From Pseudobacteriovorax antillogorgiicola (GTDB taxonomy: Bacteria; Bdellovibrionota_B; Oligoflexia; Oligoflexales; Oligoflexaceae), in the NCBI RefSeq assembly GCF_900177345.1, contig NZ_FWZT01000002.1:421326-485325 (forward strand): a DNA stretch of 64,000 bases. The letters are read 5' to 3'. Shown here one piece after another: positions 1 through 7,083 of the stretch. Below the pieces are notes generated by a model, which searched no databases, was not told the DNA's origin, and worked only from the letters and a program-made list of their open reading frames with translations. The stretch's first letter is position 1, and every line of letters starts with the position of its first letter. The translations under genes and the position numbers were made by a program.

Positions 1-1
1 A

Positions 2-271
2 CGAAGCCAGGCTATGGGTGATGGCAACTTGCTCGACAGCACCTGTATCTATGCTACATCCGAGATGAGCCATGCTTTGAGACACTCCACGAGAGATTTT
101 CCTATTCTATTGATAGGGAAGGCGGGCAACAAACTAAAAGGTAATTTTCACTATCAAGGTCAAAATCAGAGTACTGATAATGTTCTTGCAACGATCGCTA
201 AGTTGTTTGAAATGGAATCTAGCCAACTGAATCTCAGAGATACGCAATCTATCGATGATGTTTTAGTATAG
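2..271 (+). CDS. DUF1552-like protein, C-terminal fragment
   Basis: The reading frame is open from the left edge, so this is the 3' end of a gene that begins outside the window. The visible residues have the layout I know from the end of DUF1552 proteins: a GDGNLLDST segment, a strand carrying SEM, a histidine-bearing stretch, and a PILLIGKAG strand followed by LKGNFH. DUF1552 proteins are secreted proteins of unknown function, often encoded beside DUF1588/1592/1595 proteins in Planctomycetes and deltaproteobacteria-like organisms. No function can be given. The assignment rests on about 90 residues. Confidence 0.65.
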   Translation, partial: RSQAMGDGNLLDSTCIYATSEMSHALRHSTRDFPILLIGKAGNKLKGNFHYQGQNQSTDNVLATIAKLFEMESSQLNLRDTQSIDDVLV

Positions 272-310
272 ACCGGAATCCAATAACGAGTATTCTTGCA
301 ACCATTTTGG

Positions 311-341
311 AAAAACAGCACCCTTTTGACTGAGGGTGTTG
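311..341 (-). terminator. Intrinsic terminator of the Nudix gene
   Basis: CAGCACCCT (316-324) pairs with AGGGTGTTG (333-341), giving nine pairs with one G-U. Read on the minus strand the stem is followed by five T (311-315). It lies just beyond the stop of the minus-strand Nudix gene and could also act for the DUF1552-like gene on the plus strand. Confidence 0.6.
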
Positions 342-356
342 ATCCTTCGCCTCCCC

Positions 357-773
357 CTAAAGAAGATCTTTCACCACTCGTTGTATCGTTCTATGATAGC
401 TCAAAGCTTCATCTAGTTCACTAAGGGGAAGCCAGACACCCCCCCTGTGGTAGCTAGCATCGTCGACAGTTCGGGCTTTGGTTGATTGGAGATAGCCCCG
501 AAAGAACCTTGTTTGACAAGTATAGATCTGATCGTTCCACTTAAAATCGTAATTTTCTACCTTCTCAGATTCCACGTCGATTTCTATGTTATAGCCGGTT
601 TCCTCTAGGGTCTCACGAATGGCTGCTTGAGAAGGGGTTTCACCTGCCTCAATCTTTCCGCCAGGAATAAAAAAGTAGTTTTTTCCACTATATGGGTCCT
701 CCCCCGTGAAGCCTAGGATAGCATTATTATGGACTACGACGACGCTAGTTCGGATTCTATTTATGGCTACCAT
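357..773 (-). CDS. Nudix hydrolase
   Basis: A single-domain Nudix protein of 138 aa, predicted to hydrolyse a nucleoside-diphosphate-linked substrate with a divalent metal. The Nudix box is clear: GKIEAGE, then a seven-residue spacer, then RETLEETGY, which supplies the metal-binding glutamates. The substrate cannot be told. I chose the ATG at 773 because AGGAG lies 11 bases upstream and because Nudix domains begin about ten residues before the first strand. The frame stays open to an ATG at 908, but that start has no ribosome binding site and the extra 45 residues do not look like part of the fold. Confidence 0.85.
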   Translation of the reverse strand: MVAINRIRTSVVVVHNNAILGFTGEDPYSGKNYFFIPGGKIEAGETPSQAAIRETLEETGYNIEIDVESEKVENYDFKWNDQIYTCQTRFFRGYLQSTKARTVDDASYHRGGVWLPLSELDEALSYHRTIQRVVKDLL

Positions 774-1017
774 AAGTAATATTTCTCCTAGCTTAGTCAC
801 GGGAAACACTCCCATGTTTCTTGATCGCGAGTAAGATTTATAAAAAGAAGTCGCATACTTACATCTAGGCGTTCGAATAATAGTCACCTTTAACGCCTGG
901 TAACTCATAGAGTAATCGTAGTAGTGTTAATAATCTAGTATCAAAAGACGAAAAGCAACAAGACCAATCGAAATTATAGCGAGCATGCAATAAGTAACTA
1001 TTTAGAGGGACCGCATT

Positions 1018-1614
1018 ATGAAACGATCGTTCATTCTTTCAAACTTGATCCTAGGTTTGATCTGCTCCTGTGGAGAAAATCAATTTCAAAGTGGCGGAAG
1101 TAACAAGGAAGCTAGTAAAGGGTCCAACTTAGAGGCCAAGCTTCCCGAAAACGGTGGGACGTCACCAGACTCAATTCCCGCTGGTCCTGACTCAGTGATA
1201 GACTTGCCTCAAGAGGAGGTAAGGCAAGTGGAAGAGGTGAATCTTCCGATTCAAAATTCCGAATGCTCGGCTGCAGAGGGAGATGAGTACACCCAAAGTT
1301 TCAATGATAATAACGGGAACCCAGTTTTTAACGTGAGTAAGTATGAGAATATACTAGTCAATGGCAACGAGAACGAAGTGACAATCAACCTTAACTCAGC
1401 AGCGCAGATCAATAAGGTTTGTCTTTGGGTCAATGGTAATGATAACAATGTGACTGTTAATGTAACAGGGAATGTGAAAGAGCTTTATCTAGGGCTTAAT
1501 GGCAATAATGGAGATTCAGTCATTCAGCTCCTACAAACTGGGGTAGTCAACCAGCTGTATCACTTCGTAGATGGTGTGCAAACGAAACCACGAGTGATCA
1601 AACCTAGCATATAG
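1018..1614 (+). CDS. Lipoprotein with DUF3060-like Asn/Gly repeat
   Basis: The protein starts with a basic residue pair and a hydrophobic stretch ending in ICSC, a plausible lipobox with Cys18 as the lipidated residue. Residues 20-80 are a low-complexity Ser/Pro/Glu linker. Residues 80-180 contain repeated strands of the type I-x-V-N-G-N-x-N-x-V, which resemble the beta-helical DUF3060 domain. It is probably an outer-membrane-anchored protein of unknown role. The start has an AGAGGGA ribosome binding site. It is followed by a strong hairpin and appears to be transcribed alone. Confidence 0.7.
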   Translation: MKRSFILSNLILGLICSCGENQFQSGGSNKEASKGSNLEAKLPENGGTSPDSIPAGPDSVIDLPQEEVRQVEEVNLPIQNSECSAAEGDEYTQSFNDNNGNPVFNVSKYENILVNGNENEVTINLNSAAQINKVCLWVNGNDNNVTVNVTGNVKELYLGLNGNNGDSVIQLLQTGVVNQLYHFVDGVQTKPRVIKPSI

Positions 1615-1625
1615 GAATGCTCTTT

Positions 1626-1660
1626 AAAGGAGTTGCCAGTATCATATCGGCAACTCCTTT
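1626..1660 (+). terminator. Stem-loop after the lipoprotein gene
   Basis: A perfect 12-base inverted repeat, AAAGGAGTTGCC and GGCAACTCCTTT, has an 11-base loop and lies 11 bases after the stop codon. There is no separate T-run beyond the TTT of the stem, so it is either a weak intrinsic terminator or an mRNA-end stabiliser. Confidence 0.55.
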
Positions 1661-1685
1661 GATGTAATGTCTTTAAGCTTCCCCT

Positions 1686-1817
1686 AAATCGAGTGCCTAG
1701 TCGATTTGAAGCCTCGCGTTGTTGACCTCGTCACTCGCTTATCACCGTAGCCAGCACGTACTGTCTCATTGCTCGCTCCTTGTTGCCTAGCCAAAAGAAT
1801 TCAACTTGGCTAGGCAC
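1686..1817. repeat. Palindromic intergenic element, about 130 bp
   Basis: The gap between 1615 and 2147 has no gene. It holds a compact element whose ends are inverted copies: GTGCCTAG at 1693-1700 and CTAGGCAC at 1810-1817. The left end sits inside a second palindrome, AAATCGA-8-TCGATTT (1686-1707). The right end forms a perfect 11-bp hairpin, TGCCTAGCCAA (1784-1794) with TTGGCTAGGCA (1806-1816). Nested palindromes with inverted ends suggest a dispersed REP- or MITE-like repeat. Only one copy is in the window, so its dispersed nature is inferred. Confidence 0.45.
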
Positions 1818-2147
1818 TAGTATCCAAGACAGAACGCGAAGCATCCGTCAATCCTTTGATATTTTTCAATTAACACAAGTACGCCGATCGCTAACCATGG
1901 TTGATGCCATTGCCGAAACACGTTGTAATTAATAGCAATCCAGCGCTAACTGCGGCAAATTACTAGAAATCGATATCTGGGATGTTAAAGATCTAGATCA
2001 GTCTCTATGTAAGATATTTTTTTAAAAATACCAAAACCTTCGTGTTTACAACAATATATATCGCAGCCTGAAAATCAGAATTATTGGCTTAAGAGTTGCA
2101 TTTTTGTTTTTGCAGATTATCGATGGACGTAGCAAAGGAGCACAGGC

Positions 2148-2798
2148 ATGAAAGCAGGAAGTCTACTTGTTATTTTTTTATGTATCACTACAATGATGGG
2201 CTGTAAGAGAAGTCAGTCAAACCAAAATAGGCCCCTAGATACTACGGTCACTGATGAGAATCCTACGGATGCAGCTCAAGGTGAGGGCGACATATCCAAA
2301 CTTGAGCAACGCCTAGAAGCTGCATTAGAAGCCAATGAAGCGATGAAAGCCAAAGTAGATTCCCTTCAAAATGATCTTCTCTCCGACGAGAAAGATCTTG
2401 AAGAATCGCTAGGTAAACTAAAAGAAGAGTTAGCTGAAAGCCAAAAGGAAATCGACGAGAAATCCGATGCCATAGATAAGATCGAAGATGAAAATAAGAT
2501 CTTACAGGCTAATATTGACAACCTTAAGAACGAACTTGAGGAACCGAAGGAAGATAGTTCTAGTAATGATGCGGAGCCCAATGGCTGTACTATTGGTGAT
2601 AAAAAGTATGATGCGGGCGCAAGAATTTCCTACAACGGAGAAATATTCCGCTGTTTTAGCCCAAATTTTCGATTTGTAGGGAAAGAAGGAGAAAATTGTT
2701 CTGCAAATGAGGAGACTTTTACTCCAGGGGAGATTGCCTTACTGAATGGTGACACTCTCTTAATATGCTTAGCAGGAAACTTCTATTCAGTGGAATAG
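2148..2798 (+). CDS. Coiled-coil lipoprotein
   Basis: The signal peptide ends in MMGC, a good lipobox. Residues about 45-135 are a heptad-rich, highly charged coiled coil. The last 70 residues form a small domain with four cysteines (NGCTIGD, FRCFSP, ENCSANE, LICLAGN) that could make two disulfides. The overall plan of lipid anchor, coiled coil and small Cys domain suggests an envelope spacer or adaptor, but I recognise no family. AAAGGAG lies at good spacing before the ATG. It converges on the receiver gene to its right. Confidence 0.65.
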   Translation: MKAGSLLVIFLCITTMMGCKRSQSNQNRPLDTTVTDENPTDAAQGEGDISKLEQRLEAALEANEAMKAKVDSLQNDLLSDEKDLEESLGKLKEELAESQKEIDEKSDAIDKIEDENKILQANIDNLKNELEEPKEDSSSNDAEPNGCTIGDKKYDAGARISYNGEIFRCFSPNFRFVGKEGENCSANEETFTPGEIALLNGDTLLICLAGNFYSVE

Positions 2799-2839
2799 AG
2801 CTGGCTCAGGTTGCATGACTCTAGGTACGTAAGAAAAAC

Positions 2840-3238
2840 CTATCCTTCGGCTAGAAAGCTTTCTATGATACCTCTGAGCTTTCCTGAGCCGATTGGCTTT
2901 GTAAGGTATGAGTCTGCCCCTAAGGAGCTGGCTATCTCACCAATATTCTTCGATGCAGCAGCCGTTAAAAGAACAACTTTTAAGTTCCTATTGGGATCAG
3001 ATTGGGCTCTTAAATCTCTTATTACATAGAATCCATTGGTCTCATTGGCACCAAGATTGAGATCAATAAAGCAGACCTTAATATCAGGGTTCTCTTTCAC
3101 TAAACTCAGAGCTTTTTGCGCATTTTTTGCGCGATAGGCTGTATACCCCCACTTCTCTACGTGCCTTGACATCATCTCTAAGACGGGGAGAGAATCATCG
3201 AGAAATAGAATTCCCGCCGTTTTGTTATGCTTGTTCAC
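2840..3238 (-). CDS. Single-domain response regulator (receiver)
   Basis: A CheY-like receiver of 132 aa: the acidic pair FLDDS (Asp14-Asp15), phospho-acceptor Asp59 in CFIDLNLG, and Lys114 in LTKPIG. All key residues are present, so it should accept phosphate, and no output domain follows. I set the start at the GTG at 3238, which has a GGTGGG-like site and leaves only a short leader before strand 1. An in-frame TTG at 3340 would add 34 residues without a ribosome binding site. No kinase is adjacent. Confidence 0.75.
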   Translation of the reverse strand: MNKHNKTAGILFLDDSLPVLEMMSRHVEKWGYTAYRAKNAQKALSLVKENPDIKVCFIDLNLGANETNGFYVIRDLRAQSDPNRNLKVVLLTAAASKNIGEIASSLGADSYLTKPIGSGKLRGIIESFLAEG

Positions 3239-3470
3239 AGTTGCCCACCAGCTAGTATTTTGTTCAGATATGATTTTATGCCTTGAAAAATATTTAGCAA
3301 GTAGACACTTTCTGGGTTGGTTCGCACTGTTTGGGGACAAGCCTGTCTGACGATGAAGAGCAACGAAAGGCCAGGAACAATAGGAAGAAAACTGTTGTTA
3401 TTTCCACCAATTCAAGTGCAGAAACGATAATTTCAAATTTTTTGCAATCTTTTGCAAGACGGAAAGCGCT

Positions 3471-3740
3471 ATGGATTGGAAAGTGTTTCTCACGACATTC
3501 GGAGCAATTTTCATCGCCGAGCTTGGCGACAAAACTCAATTTGCTGCCATTGCAGCATCAGCAGGATCAAGCAGTAAACTATCTGTTCTTCTTGGCGTTG
3601 TCTTGGGTCTAGCCCTTGCGGGAACTCTAGGAGTCATTGCTGGCTCATTGCTAGGAGAGTTTATCAAGCCTTCCGTTATGAAGTGGCTTTCAGGTAGCTT
3701 ATTTATTGTTGTTGGAGTGTGGATTTTACTGACGTCGTGA
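3471..3740 (+). CDS. Half-size UPF0016/GDT1 (TMEM165-like) transporter
   Basis: An 89-aa membrane protein with the family signature E-L-G-D-K-T at residues 17-22, followed by two hydrophobic helices. Family members export Mn2+ or Ca2+ and normally carry two copies of the E-x-G-D-K-[ST] motif in about 200 aa. Only one copy is present here, so the working unit would be a homodimer or a pair with a second half-size protein encoded elsewhere. The frame looks complete, with no trace of a second repeat before the convergent gene 11 bases downstream. The ribosome binding site is weak. Confidence 0.75.
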   Translation: MDWKVFLTTFGAIFIAELGDKTQFAAIAASAGSSSKLSVLLGVVLGLALAGTLGVIAGSLLGEFIKPSVMKWLSGSLFIVVGVWILLTS

Positions 3741-3751
3741 GAGCCAAAAAT

Positions 3752-4933
3752 TTAGCTCGATTTCCTGGATTTCTGAGCCTTATCTTTTTTCTTTTTCTCA
3801 TCCATATCGATGATTTTGCTTTTGTCCTCAATTCGCTTTTCTAGGAGATCGTAGAACTTTAGGGATCGTTGGACATTGTTTTCGAACATCCCCCAGATTA
3901 TTGGATCGTAAGACTGTTCTGAAGCTTTCTGCATGATTGAAAGAGCTTTCTCTTGGGAAAAGGCTTCTTTGTAGACTCGTTTCATGAGAAGGGCGGAATA
4001 AACGTCGGCAATCGTCACAATTCGAGCATATTCATGGATGCCATGATCATGCTCTTCAAGGCGACCATGCTTGTCGCATGGGTAGCCACCGCCTTTGAAT
4101 TTTTCGTGATGTTCGTGGGCGACCCGAGCGACATCCTGTTCGATGGGAGCCCCTTGGTCAATTGCCTTCAGTAACTCCTCGTAGCCCAGAGTCGTATGAG
4201 TCTTCATAATTTCAAATTCTTCTGGGGTAAAAGAGCCTGGCTTGTTTAGGATATAGCAAGGTACACAGGTTTTTCCCACGTCATGATACAGTCCTCCTAG
4301 GGCGACCTTTTCAGAAATCTCTTTCGGTTTTTTCAGAAGCTTTTGAGCAATGACACCAGCGATCATGGCCACTGATGCTGAGTGATCGTACAAGGTCGGA
4401 TCAGCGAGAACCATGCGACTTAAGGTACCAATGGCAATCTCAGATTCCATGAGGTTATCAATCACCTGGCTAGCAGTTTCCTTGGCAAAGGTCGCTACCT
4501 TTTGATCGATACCACCTTTGACAACCATTTGGCTGGCGGCAGAGAGGTTACTAAACAGCTTGAGGGTGTCAGGGTCGAGATGTGGGTCTTTTTGCAGAAG
4601 GTTATGAATTTTTTTGTTTCTGACATTGTTTATGATGCCATTGAAGTGAGGCATGTCCTTCGTTTCGAGACATATATCTAGATCATCGTACTCTTTATTT
4701 CGCGATTTTATGATGTTGTTGACCAACTCATGGGAGAATTCTCTCTGGGTGATATATTCGATCATGGTGTTGCCAACGCGGAAATAGATACTGAAGTCAA
4801 TGTGCTTCACTTCGAATAGGTAGTGGAAAAGCTCAAGGCTGATGATGGTGAAGCGATGCTGGTCTTCCGGTGCTACCTCGAAAATATGACAACGGCGACG
4901 GGTCGCTTCTGATATTTTGTAATGTTTTCCCAT
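3752..4933 (-). CDS. HD-GYP domain protein
   Basis: Residues 1-150 show no clear domain. Residues about 180-360 form an HD-GYP domain: YHDVGK metal ligands, then HEHHEKFKGGGYP, then IADVYSAL. HD-GYP proteins hydrolyse cyclic di-GMP. The usual motif is HHExxDGxGYP, and here the Asp before the glycines is Lys, so catalysis may be altered although the HD pair and the GYP are intact. The last 30 residues are strongly basic. The gene is isolated and convergent with the UPF0016 gene. Confidence 0.8.
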   Translation of the reverse strand: MGKHYKISEATRRRCHIFEVAPEDQHRFTIISLELFHYLFEVKHIDFSIYFRVGNTMIEYITQREFSHELVNNIIKSRNKEYDDLDICLETKDMPHFNGIINNVRNKKIHNLLQKDPHLDPDTLKLFSNLSAASQMVVKGGIDQKVATFAKETASQVIDNLMESEIAIGTLSRMVLADPTLYDHSASVAMIAGVIAQKLLKKPKEISEKVALGGLYHDVGKTCVPCYILNKPGSFTPEEFEIMKTHTTLGYEELLKAIDQGAPIEQDVARVAHEHHEKFKGGGYPCDKHGRLEEHDHGIHEYARIVTIADVYSALLMKRVYKEAFSQEKALSIMQKASEQSYDPIIWGMFENNVQRSLKFYDLLEKRIEDKSKIIDMDEKKKKDKAQKSRKSS

Positions 4934-5042
4934 GGAAACCCTATTGAACTTTTTAGCCCCTTAGGAACAGAATCGGTGACATCTTAAATTCATTTAGCAG
5001 TTTCCCTAGGTCGTAATTTAAAGGTATTAATTATGAAGACTT

Positions 5043-5076
5043 AAAAATGGGCCGACTCTTGTTGAAGAGCGGCCCA
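5043..5076 (-). terminator. Terminator of the Pro/Thr-rich lipoprotein gene
   Basis: TGGGCCG plus CTCTT (5048-5060, with one bulged A) pairs with AAGAG plus CGGCCCA (5065-5076) around a GTTG loop. On the minus strand five T follow (5043-5047). This is a textbook intrinsic terminator 45 bases after the stop. Confidence 0.85.
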
Positions 5077-5120
5077 ATAGGAATGTTCAGCATGTCATGG
5101 CTTATAAAGAACTCTGAGTA

Positions 5121-5540
5121 TTAGTACTCATCTTCGCTTTGTGAAGGGTCGTCATTCTGTGAAGGATCATCGTTCTGGCCTGGGTTGTCACAAGACTCAC
5201 CATCCTCACAAGTCTCAACACAGTCTTCTTCGATGAAGTCATCACCGCTATTATCGACAGTACACTCAACCGGCGTCTCAGGTCCTGGCTCTTCAGGCTT
5301 ACTTGGGCCTTCAGGAGTGTTGGGGCCTTCTACTGGGCAGTCTGCTGTATCGCAAGCTGGTGTTCCAGGGGTTTCAGTTGTTGGAGTTTCAGGGGTTTCG
5401 CAACCATCCTTGTCACTACAGACAACTTCAGGAGGAACTTCGTTACCGCTATTACCACGACCTTTTGAGCCAGTGAAAGAAGCAGAACCGCAGGCAACGT
5501 TGAATAGTACGAGTGTGGATAAGCAAAAAATCAACTTCAT
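5121..5540 (-). CDS. Small Pro/Thr/Glu-rich lipoprotein
   Basis: A 139-aa protein with a hydrophobic leader ending in FNVAC, a slightly unusual lipobox with Asn at -3. The mature chain is low complexity: Pro, Thr, Glu, Gly and Asp with seven or eight spaced cysteines, ending in a short Asp/Gln/Ser/Pro repeat (DDPSQN units). It is likely an unstructured or disulfide-stitched surface lipoprotein of unknown role. AAGGAA precedes the ATG. An open frame on the opposite strand here reflects the composition bias and is not a gene. Confidence 0.65.
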   Translation of the reverse strand: MKLIFCLSTLVLFNVACGSASFTGSKGRGNSGNEVPPEVVCSDKDGCETPETPTTETPGTPACDTADCPVEGPNTPEGPSKPEEPGPETPVECTVDNSGDDFIEEDCVETCEDGESCDNPGQNDDPSQNDDPSQSEDEY

Positions 5541-5587
5541 CTATTTATTCCTTAACAGCAATTTGCAGATTTATCTTCAAACTCATT

Positions 5588-5604
5588 AACGCCAATATGG
5601 CGTT
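5588..5604. promoter_or_regulatory. Inverted repeat in a divergent promoter region
   Basis: AACGCCA, a three-base spacer, and TGGCGTT form a perfect 7-bp inverted repeat about 48 bases upstream of the lipoprotein start. The gap 5541-5868 separates two divergent genes and holds no gene, so this is a candidate operator. No regulator is identified. Confidence 0.35.
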
Positions 5605-5868
5605 GATAGGTTGTTTATACGTCGATATGGTATGTATGTCAATAAGAAATGATAGGATTGACAAATTTTTTTTGTATCATGAATTATAATAGATAGTTAG
5701 CTTTTCGCAGGGAAGTCTGGGCTCAGCGAACTCTGATAAATTGCTGATCTTATTGGCATAATATCCAGAGTGGAGTATATTCTTGGTTGGCGAGTTGCGG
5801 GCACTTTGCCTAAGTGTTCGATATTTCGCACCTTGAAACAATTCAGTTGTGATTTTCGTGGGGATAGA

Positions 5869-6330
5869 ATGAAGAAAATAGCGTTGATTGGCACACTGGT
5901 CGTTGGTTTTGTGGCGATTTTGTCGGTGGTGGCGGCCATGAACTTCGGTGAAAAATCGAATATTTACGTGTCTGGTGAGGTGGTCATTCCAGAGTCCTTT
6001 TCTGATAAAATTAATAGTAATATTAGTACTTTATTTGTTGTGGTTTACGATGAAGAAAGCCCGATGCCAATGCCCTATGGGGCTATGAAGCTCCGCCTGG
6101 ATCAGGCGCCAGAAGCCGGTGGTAGCCTGCCATTCTTTGTGACTAAGGAGCGCCTTATGGTGATGAGAGAGAACCAACCACCTCCTTATAAGCTTAGAGT
6201 TAAAGCCCGCTTGGATCTTGATGGTAATGCTGGTCGAGATCAGCCAGGAGACCTTACCGGGGAAGCCTCTGGAGTCGCCCTTGGCACCCAAGATATTACA
6301 ATCACTATCGATAAATATATCGAGAACTGA
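5869..6330 (+). CDS. Membrane-anchored protein with CcmI/CycH C-terminal-like domain
   Basis: The ATG at 5869 has GGGGA five bases upstream. It opens a 153-aa protein with one N-terminal membrane helix (residues 4-25) and a beta-rich periplasmic domain. The pattern VSGEVVIP, LFVVVYDE, then PMPMPYGAMKLRL, then a long gap to GDLTGEA resembles the C-terminal substrate-binding part of the cytochrome c maturation protein CcmI (CycH). In that family the segment reads roughly VFVFAR, GPPMP and GDLxG. The TPR part of CcmI is missing and no other ccm gene is nearby, so the role is uncertain. Confidence 0.5.
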   Translation: MKKIALIGTLVVGFVAILSVVAAMNFGEKSNIYVSGEVVIPESFSDKINSNISTLFVVVYDEESPMPMPYGAMKLRLDQAPEAGGSLPFFVTKERLMVMRENQPPPYKLRVKARLDLDGNAGRDQPGDLTGEASGVALGTQDITITIDKYIEN

Positions 6331-6343
6331 TGTTGGGAACTAT

Positions 6344-7018
6344 CTAAGGAGTGGCAGCTTGAGAATCGAGGGGCTCTGGATTCTCTTGGTCTATCTTTGC
6401 AATCAAATCTTCCGCCATGCCAGTAGGTTCAAGCCAGGGCTTGTAGAGGCTGCGGCTCAGCCATACGGGGCAGCGATCGTGCCCTGCTGCTATGACCTCT
6501 GGAGGAGGGGCCCGCGTAATCACAGCAAATGAGGCGTAGCCCTCCCCACCATCAGGGGATACCCAGCGGTCGTAAATCACTGGAACTGCCATAAATGTTT
6601 TGGAACTGGGACTTATTTGAATCACTTCTTTTTTACCCTTGCTTGTGACCCACTCAAAAAAGCTTTGTACCATCACAATGCCGTGCTGTTTCATAATCAG
6701 GGGCCGCCAACTTTTCCGATTAAGAAGAGAGTCAATTCGAGCATTGAACATGTTGTATTTACTTGGTACTTCTGATTGTGAGCCGCTGGGTCGAACGCGA
6801 TACCTCATGGGAGTGACGATCCGTTTGCCCCGCCTCATGGTAACAATAGGAGCAAAGTAATTTGGATAGATCCGCGGATTCTCTGCGATGATCTTGTACT
6901 TCTTAGAGTCTCGTTGAGTCATAGACGCGTACCGAGAGAAGGCATCTTGATCTACTTCAGCGTCAAATTCGATTTCGAGGTTTTTAAGGTCCTGTTCGAT
7001 CAACATCGAGTAGCACAT
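6344..7018 (-). CDS. SRAP (YedK/HMCES-type) abasic-site protein
   Basis: The protein begins Met-Cys, placing the catalytic Cys2 exactly where SRAP proteins need it after removal of Met. Other family marks follow: FNARID (the conserved Asn-Ala-Arg), SFFEWV (the active-site Glu) and GHDRCP (the active-site His). SRAP proteins form a thiazolidine crosslink with abasic sites in single-stranded DNA and shield them. The length of 224 aa is typical. AGGAG lies 11 bases before the ATG. It is divergent from the TldD-like gene and convergent with the CcmI-like gene. Confidence 0.88.
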   Translation of the reverse strand: MCYSMLIEQDLKNLEIEFDAEVDQDAFSRYASMTQRDSKKYKIIAENPRIYPNYFAPIVTMRRGKRIVTPMRYRVRPSGSQSEVPSKYNMFNARIDSLLNRKSWRPLIMKQHGIVMVQSFFEWVTSKGKKEVIQISPSSKTFMAVPVIYDRWVSPDGGEGYASFAVITRAPPPEVIAAGHDRCPVWLSRSLYKPWLEPTGMAEDLIAKIDQENPEPLDSQAATP

Positions 7019-7083
7019 GGAGTCTAGTCTCCTATTTTAAGCTATGGCTTAGTATTTTATCGTCTCACGATCAAGGAAAGTTC

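Noticed and set aside
5185..5589. A 134-codon open frame on the plus strand opposite the Pro/Thr-rich lipoprotein
   Set aside because: It is a composition artefact of the biased lipoprotein codons. The minus-strand gene has the lipobox, ribosome binding site and terminator.
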